A stretch of 17,836 nt of DNA from Solirubrobacterales bacterium (lineage in GTDB: Bacteria > Actinomycetota > Thermoleophilia > Solirubrobacterales > Solirubrobacteraceae): NCBI GenBank assembly GCA_013696535.1, contig JACCYI010000006.1, forward strand, positions 1-17,836, read 5' to 3'. Shown here one piece after another: positions 14,253 to 17,836 of this stretch (position 1 is the stretch's first letter; each line of letters starts with the position of its first letter). Both the position numbers and the translations under genes were made by a program. The notes under the pieces are model-generated. The model did no database searches. It was not told where the DNA came from and was given only the letters and a program-made list of their open reading frames with translations.

Positions 14253-14885
14253 TCAGGCGTAGACGGGCGTTCCGCTCGTGTCGGCGATGGACGCGATCTC
14301 CTCCGAAGCCCGGTCGAACTCTTCGTCAGAGAGGACGGGAGTGCCCTCGAAGGGGAGGTCGCGCTGAAGCTCGAGCCACGAACGGCATCCGCCATAGTCG
14401 TCGCGCACCTTGACGGTGACGGGGCGCGGAATGCGATACGTGCGCAGCAGCAGTACATGCAGCGGATGGCGACGCTTCCAGGCCAGACGCTTCTCGGCGT
14501 AGTCCGGGGTCCAGACGTAGAACGGCGACAACGCGTCGACACAGCGGCGATCGGTCACCGTGAAGGAGCCGGCCACCTCCGCCCAAGCGCGGATTCGCAC
14601 CCGGTCCGGTTGGGCGATGCCGCCGTCGGCGGTCAGAGCGTGCTCCGGCGGCTCGCCGTCCGCCCATACGCCCTCTTCGAGCGCACGACGCAGCTCAGGC
14701 CGGTGAGACTCCCGAACGAGGTCTGACCGCTGATGGTCGAAGGTGGGGTAGAGGAAGAAGCGGTCGTGCTCGACGGAGAAGTGCTTGTCGGGCTCACGGA
14801 TCCCGCCTTTGCGGAGCGTGACCAGCTGCTCACCTTCGGCGAGCGCGCGCACGGTGACAGCCCATTCTTTGAAGGCGATTGGCAT
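14253..14885 (-). CDS. DUF1802 family protein
   Basis: 210 residues from ATG 14885, beginning MPIAFKEWAVTVRALAEGEQ, then LVTLRKGGIRE, the usual start of DUF1802 proteins. Further family blocks are FLYPTFDHQRSDLV, a central beta-rich segment ending SPFYVWTPDYAEKRLAWKRR and a C-terminal PVLSDEEF helix. The family is found in bacteria with no known biochemical role. The frame continues upstream to a GTG at 14960, but that codon lies at or ahead of the predicted transcription start, so 14885 is preferred. No clear ribosome site is seen before the ATG (a pyrimidine-rich stretch precedes it). Confidence 0.85.
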   Translation of the reverse strand: MPIAFKEWAVTVRALAEGEQLVTLRKGGIREPDKHFSVEHDRFFLYPTFDHQRSDLVRESHRPELRRALEEGVWADGEPPEHALTADGGIAQPDRVRIRAWAEVAGSFTVTDRRCVDALSPFYVWTPDYAEKRLAWKRRHPLHVLLLRTYRIPRPVTVKVRDDYGGCRSWLELQRDLPFEGTPVLSDEEFDRASEEIASIADTSGTPVYA

Positions 14886-14960
14886 AGGAGAGGAGGCGGC
14901 CGGAGGGTTGGTTGCGACGATTACCGGGGGGCGGATGTCGCCGACCCAGCGGAGGCGCAC

Positions 14961-14989
14961 ATACTATGCACAAAGTTGTTCAAAGTCAT
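14961..14989 (-). promoter_or_regulatory. Candidate promoter of the DUF1802 gene
   Basis: On the minus strand ATGACT (14989-14984) and TAGTAT (14966-14961) are spaced by 17 bases, each matching four of six consensus positions. The region is AT-rich against its surroundings and contains CAAAGTTGTTCAAAG on the plus strand. The transcript would start near 14954, leaving about 70 bases of leader before ATG 14885. Confidence 0.45.
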
Positions 14990-14991
14990 AA

Positions 14992-15003
14992 TTGCCGAGG
15001 CAA
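14992..15003. repeat. 12-base palindrome in the DUF1802 upstream region
   Basis: TTGCC and GGCAA flank two bases (GA), just upstream of the candidate -35 box for DUF1802 and within the 83 bases behind the hydroxyacid dehydrogenase gene. It could be an operator; with so small a loop it is not a good terminator. Confidence 0.35.
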
Positions 15004-15043
15004 GAACTGACAATCCCGGCCCGTCGGCGTCCCGGCGAATCAC

Positions 15044-15928
15044 TCAAAGACGAGTGCCGGCCAAGCCCTCCACGACCTCAAGCACGGCCGCGAAGTCAAG
15101 GTCTGAGAGCTCGCGACCCAAGCCGGCGGTGTAGAGCTCGCGTGCCGCGGCAGCCGCCGGAAAGGGAACGCCGGCGGCTTGGCCCTCTTCGAGGCAGAGC
15201 CGGACATCCTTGAGCATGTGGGCGAGCTTGAACAGCGGCGTGAAGTCGTGCTCGAGCATCGGGCGACCCTTGAGCGCGAGCATCGTCGAGCCTCCCGCTC
15301 CCGCGCCCATGACTTCCATGAGCTTCTCCACGTCGACGCCGGTCGCCCGCCCGACGACGAGGGCCTGCGCGAGCACCGCGCAGTTGACCGCCGCCACCGC
15401 GTTGTTGATCAGCTTGATCATCTCGCCTTGGCCCAGGGGACCGACGTGGAGTACGAGCGCTCCCATGGCTTCCAGGAGTGGCCGAGCCCGCTCGAAGTCC
15501 GCTTCCTCGCCGCCGGCCATGATCGTCAGCGTCCCGTCGGCCGCCTTCGGGGCCGAGCCGGTCACCGGCGCGTCGAGGAACGCGACTCGGCGCTCCGCCA
15601 ATAGGGCGCCGATCGCCCGGGTCTGGGTCGGCGCGATGGTCGACATGTCGACGAACAGGCTGCCGTCGCGGGCGCCGTTGATCGCGCCGTCGGGTTCGGC
15701 GAGGAGCATCTGCTCGACCTGGGCCCCGTCGACCACCATGCTGATGACCACGTCGCTGTGCTCGGCGACCTCGCGCGGTGTGCCGACCACTCGCGCGCCG
15801 TGCTCGGTCGCCCAGTTCTCGGCGGTGGCGTGCGTGCGGTTGAACACCGTGAGCTCGTGGCCTGCTCGCCTGAGGTTGGCAGCCTGGCGCGAGCCCATGA
15901 TGCCGAGTCCGATGAAGCCGACTTCCAT
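15044..15928 (-). CDS. NADP-type beta-hydroxyacid dehydrogenase (3-hydroxyisobutyrate dehydrogenase family)
   Basis: 294 residues, the usual family length. The N-terminal Rossmann domain carries GFIGLGIMG (4-12) and N30-R31-T32 after strand 2, which favours NADP(H). Other signatures are VDMSTIAP (93-100), DAPVTGSAPKAADGTLTIMAGG (substrate-binding Ser125 region) and catalytic Lys172 with Asn176 (GEMIKLINNAVAA). The C-terminal helical domain includes Lys240 in HMLKDVRLC. Candidates are 3-hydroxyisobutyrate dehydrogenase, tartronate semialdehyde reductase or a succinic-semialdehyde reductase; the sequence alone does not decide. It lies 51 bases after the Cys/His-cluster gene; its ribosome site GGAGG is 14 bases from the ATG within a potential stem-loop. 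Confidence 0.93.
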   Translation of the reverse strand: MEVGFIGLGIMGSRQAANLRRAGHELTVFNRTHATAENWATEHGARVVGTPREVAEHSDVVISMVVDGAQVEQMLLAEPDGAINGARDGSLFVDMSTIAPTQTRAIGALLAERRVAFLDAPVTGSAPKAADGTLTIMAGGEEADFERARPLLEAMGALVLHVGPLGQGEMIKLINNAVAAVNCAVLAQALVVGRATGVDVEKLMEVMGAGAGGSTMLALKGRPMLEHDFTPLFKLAHMLKDVRLCLEEGQAAGVPFPAAAAARELYTAGLGRELSDLDFAAVLEVVEGLAGTRL

Positions 15929-15974
15929 CGCCGCAGAGACTACCTCCAGGACGAGCGCGCGGATTTCTGCGGCG
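15929..15974 (-). promoter_or_regulatory. Stem-loop spanning the dehydrogenase ribosome site
   Basis: CGCCGCAGA at 15929-15937 and TCTGCGGCG at 15966-15974 are exact complements separated by 28 bases. In the minus-strand mRNA the GGAGG (15947-15943) lies in the loop and the 3' arm ends directly before the ATG at 15928. The hairpin could adjust the long 14-base spacing or control translation. Confidence 0.4.
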
Positions 15975-15979
15975 GCTGC

Positions 15980-16402
15980 TCAGGCGGCGGCCAGCACCTC
16001 GGCCGGCTCGGCCAGGTGCTGGTGCGACGGGCAATAGCCGTTGCGGGGCAGCGGCAGACGCTGGCACGGCCTGCCCTTCCGCGTGGTCGCTCGGCACTCG
16101 AGCCGGTTTCCGAGCAGGTCGTAGCCCTGCTGGGGCTGGGACTCGAGCCACTCCCGTGCGAAGCACATGTACGAGTCCACAACCAGGTACACCCGATGCT
16201 GTTGGGCCATCGGGAAGTAGATCCGGATGTCGTTGAACAGCGTCTTGGAAGGCTTGGCGAAGTAGTGACGATCGGTCGCGAGGCGCCGGACGGCGTCCTC
16301 GCAAGCTCGGAGGACTCGCTCGTGATTGCCGCACCCTCCGTGGCGGTCCTCGACGATCTCGTTCGCCAACTCGCGATAGATCGAGCGGCTGAAGCGGTAC
16401 AT
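15980..16402 (-). CDS. Conserved protein with C-terminal Cys/His cluster (DUF5763-like motif)
   Basis: 140 residues from ATG 16402, with GAGGGGAG about nine bases before it. The first 95 residues are helical and basic (YRFSRSIYRELANEI, NHERVLRACEDAVRRLATDR, KTLFNDIRIYFPM). The last 40 carry C103-x9-C113-x10-C124-x2-H127, in CRATTRKGRPCQR and NGYCPSHQH. This resembles the 'x-T-x-x-G-x-P-C ... Y-C-x-x-H' zinc-binding motif of DUF5763-type proteins. I recall close relatives throughout Solirubrobacterales. A nucleic-acid or protein-binding role is plausible but unproven. A CRP-type site lies 100 bases upstream. Confidence 0.8.
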   Translation of the reverse strand: MYRFSRSIYRELANEIVEDRHGGCGNHERVLRACEDAVRRLATDRHYFAKPSKTLFNDIRIYFPMAQQHRVYLVVDSYMCFAREWLESQPQQGYDLLGNRLECRATTRKGRPCQRLPLPRNGYCPSHQHLAEPAEVLAAA

Positions 16403-16501
16403 CTCTGTGTACTCCCCTCGCTTGACTTCGTGAGCCGGGAACTTCCACGTTCCGGCCGACCTTCATCCCCCGACTCTCTGCGGCCGAGTGTGCGTCACGC
16501 T

Positions 16502-16517
16502 TGTGAAGAACGTCACA
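16502..16517. promoter_or_regulatory. CRP/GlxR-type binding site
   Basis: TGTGAAGAACGTCACA is an exact match to TGTGA-N6-TCACA, the consensus of CRP-family regulators, including actinobacterial GlxR and Crp. It lies in the 151-base gap between nadB and the Cys/His-cluster gene, centred about 107 bases before the latter's ATG. TAACAA just upstream on the minus strand may be a -10 box, which would put the site around +1 and favour repression. Confidence 0.55.
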
Positions 16518-16553
16518 TCCGAATTGTTAGCGCGACGTTAAGGACACCAGAAT

Positions 16554-17836
16554 TCAGGTCCAGCGAGTGAAGGTCGGTTCGTCCGCGGTCACAGAGATGA
16601 CCGTGTGCCGTTCGTTGAGTGCTGCATCGAGATCCGGGTGGTCCGAGCGGCCATGGGCGCCGCGGCTCTCTTCGCGCTTCAGAGCGCACTTCGCGACCAG
16701 ACGGGCCAGCGGATGGTCGAGCTCTGCGAGCCTTGAAAGCCCGTCCGCGTCCCGCACGAGGCCCGCCCACCGCCACATCGCCTCGCGCGTCCGACGGGTG
16801 GGCGGCGGTGCGATCGGCTCCGTCGCGATCCCGGCGAGTGCGGCGACCGGCTCGGCGAGCCCTGCCAGGGCGGCGCGGCGACCGAACACGAAGCACTCCG
16901 ACAGCGAGTTGGACGCCAGACGGTTGGCGCCGTGCAGACCGGTGTCGGCGCACTCCCCGACGGCGTACAAGCCTGCAATCGTTGAGCGACCCTGGAGATC
17001 GGAGACGATCCCTCCCATCACGTAGTGGCTTGCCGGGGCCACCGGAACCAGCTCCGCCATCGGGTCGTGCCCCGCCTCGCGCAGGGCGGAGACGATGTTC
17101 GGGAAGCGCCCGGGATCGATCTCGCGCATGTCGAGGTTCACGGCCGGATTGCCGGAGGAGATCATGGAGGCGTGTATCGCCCGCGCGACGGCATCGCGCG
17201 GCGCGAGCTCGTCGACGAAGCGCTCGCCATCCGCTGCAAGAAGCGTCGCGCCTTCGCCTCGGACGGCTTCGGAGATCAGAAACCCCTCGCGGCCCGGGAT
17301 ACCCACCACCGCCGTGGGATGGAACTGTGCGAATTCGAGGTCGGCCAGGTCGGCGCCCGCCGCTCTCGCGAGGAGGAGTCCGGACCCGTAGGAGCCGGGG
17401 GGGTTGGTGGTGCGCGACCAGAGGGCGGCCGCACCGCCCGTCGCCAGGATCACCGCCCGTCCCTCCAGCTCCCGGCCGTCGTCGAGCACAAGCCCCGCGC
17501 AACGTCCTTCCACGGTGATCGCCAGCGCGGAGGCCCGCCGGCCCTCAAGGACCTCGATTCGTGGGTGCCGCGCCGCCCGTGCGGAGAGTTGACGCAGTAT
17601 CTGGCGACCCGTGGCGCTGCCTCCGGCGTGCGCGACACGACGCTCGGAATGCCCCCCCTCAAGACCCAGCGCGAGATTACCGGTCCGATCTGCGTCGAAG
17701 CGGACGCCGAGGGCTTGGAGCTCGGTGAAGCGTGCCGGTGCCTCGGCGCAAAGGACTTCGGCCGCGCTGCGGCGCACCAGACCACGGCCGGCTGTGAGGG
17801 TGTCCTCCAAGTGTCGCTCCGGACTGTCTTCAAGGC
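16554..17836 (-). CDS. nadB: L-aspartate oxidase (5' end outside window)
   Basis: NadB oxidises L-aspartate to iminoaspartate with FAD as the first step of de novo NAD synthesis. The frame runs off the right edge (LEDSPERHLEDTLTAG at the border, which is internal in the family), so about 90-100 N-terminal residues with the FAD GxGxxG motif are missing. Visible signatures are HSERRVAHAGGSATGRQI, ATGGAAALW, FAQFHPTAV, EAVRGEGATL, RFVDELAPRDAVARAI, HYVMGGI, YAVGECADTGLHGANRLASN and the C-terminal ESRGAHGRSDHP with substrate-binding arginines. The C-terminal helical domain is somewhat short. nadA and nadC are not in the window and would be expected beside the missing end. Confidence 0.95.
   Translation of the reverse strand, partial: LEDSPERHLEDTLTAGRGLVRRSAAEVLCAEAPARFTELQALGVRFDADRTGNLALGLEGGHSERRVAHAGGSATGRQILRQLSARAARHPRIEVLEGRRASALAITVEGRCAGLVLDDGRELEGRAVILATGGAAALWSRTTNPPGSYGSGLLLARAAGADLADLEFAQFHPTAVVGIPGREGFLISEAVRGEGATLLAADGERFVDELAPRDAVARAIHASMISSGNPAVNLDMREIDPGRFPNIVSALREAGHDPMAELVPVAPASHYVMGGIVSDLQGRSTIAGLYAVGECADTGLHGANRLASNSLSECFVFGRRAALAGLAEPVAALAGIATEPIAPPPTRRTREAMWRWAGLVRDADGLSRLAELDHPLARLVAKCALKREESRGAHGRSDHPDLDAALNERHTVISVTADEPTFTRWT

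Noticed and set aside
15096..16466. 456-residue minus-strand frame
   Set aside because: Low-complexity Arg/Pro/Ala translation in a shifted frame of the dehydrogenase and Cys/His-cluster genes.
16513..17502. 329-residue minus-strand frame within nadB
   Set aside because: Frame-shifted shadow of nadB, which has complete family signatures in its own frame.
1..17836. tRNA genes, CRISPR repeats, insertion sequences, phage genes
   Set aside because: No cloverleaf-like sequence, no regularly spaced repeats, no transposase or integrase motifs seen on either strand by eye.

Overview
This window looks like a chromosomal segment of a high-GC actinobacterium. A member of the Thermoleophilia (Solirubrobacter/Conexibacter-like) is the best guess, by inference. 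The reasons are the very high GC at third codon positions, a complete CysO/CysM/Mec cysteine-synthesis set, and several uncharacterised families that I associate with that class from memory. I see no mobile element, CRISPR array, rRNA or tRNA, and no block of foreign composition. Genes are densely packed, and several neighbours overlap at their ends.

Layout, left to right. 1-1114 (-): an MFS transporter cut by the left edge, divergent from ispH (1164-2132, +). A calcineurin-like phosphoesterase follows on the + strand; it appears to start at a CTG codon at 2144. 3246-3959 (-) is a DipZ/TlpA-like redoxin in which both catalytic cysteines are replaced. 4142-4894 (+) is a secreted protein with a TTG start, closed by a strong GC-rich hairpin. 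4969-5705 (+) is an N-terminally truncated polytopic membrane protein of the 'fenitrothion hydrolase'-annotated type, probably a pseudogene, followed by two small ORFs. 6234-8509 (-) is a NarL-type sensor kinase and response regulator, with a SCO1 copper chaperone downstream.

8607-12827 is the most coherent functional block: a protein-thiocarboxylate cysteine pathway. A rhodanese-ThiF activating enzyme (MoeZ type) and the sulfur carrier CysO form one unit. Behind an inverted CDF metal transporter come CysM, TatA, the JAMM protease Mec, and a zinc-ribbon/DUF2007/membrane protein. In the expected scheme the rhodanese/ThiF protein adenylates and sulfurates the CysO C-terminus, CysM attaches thiocarboxylated CysO to a serine derivative, and Mec releases cysteine. 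Two details stand out. CysO here carries an arginine after its terminal Gly-Gly, so it needs trimming before activation. The moeZ and cysM promoters share an ATACTT/GAAG-type dyad overlapping a TATACT -10 box, which suggests common control.

13404-17836 is all minus strand: a peptidase-MA-like protein without a visible HExxH, a DUF1802 protein, an NADP-type beta-hydroxyacid dehydrogenase, a conserved protein with a C-terminal Cys/His cluster, and nadB (L-aspartate oxidase), cut by the right edge. A perfect CRP/GlxR-type site (TGTGA-N6-TCACA) lies between nadB and the Cys/His-cluster gene.
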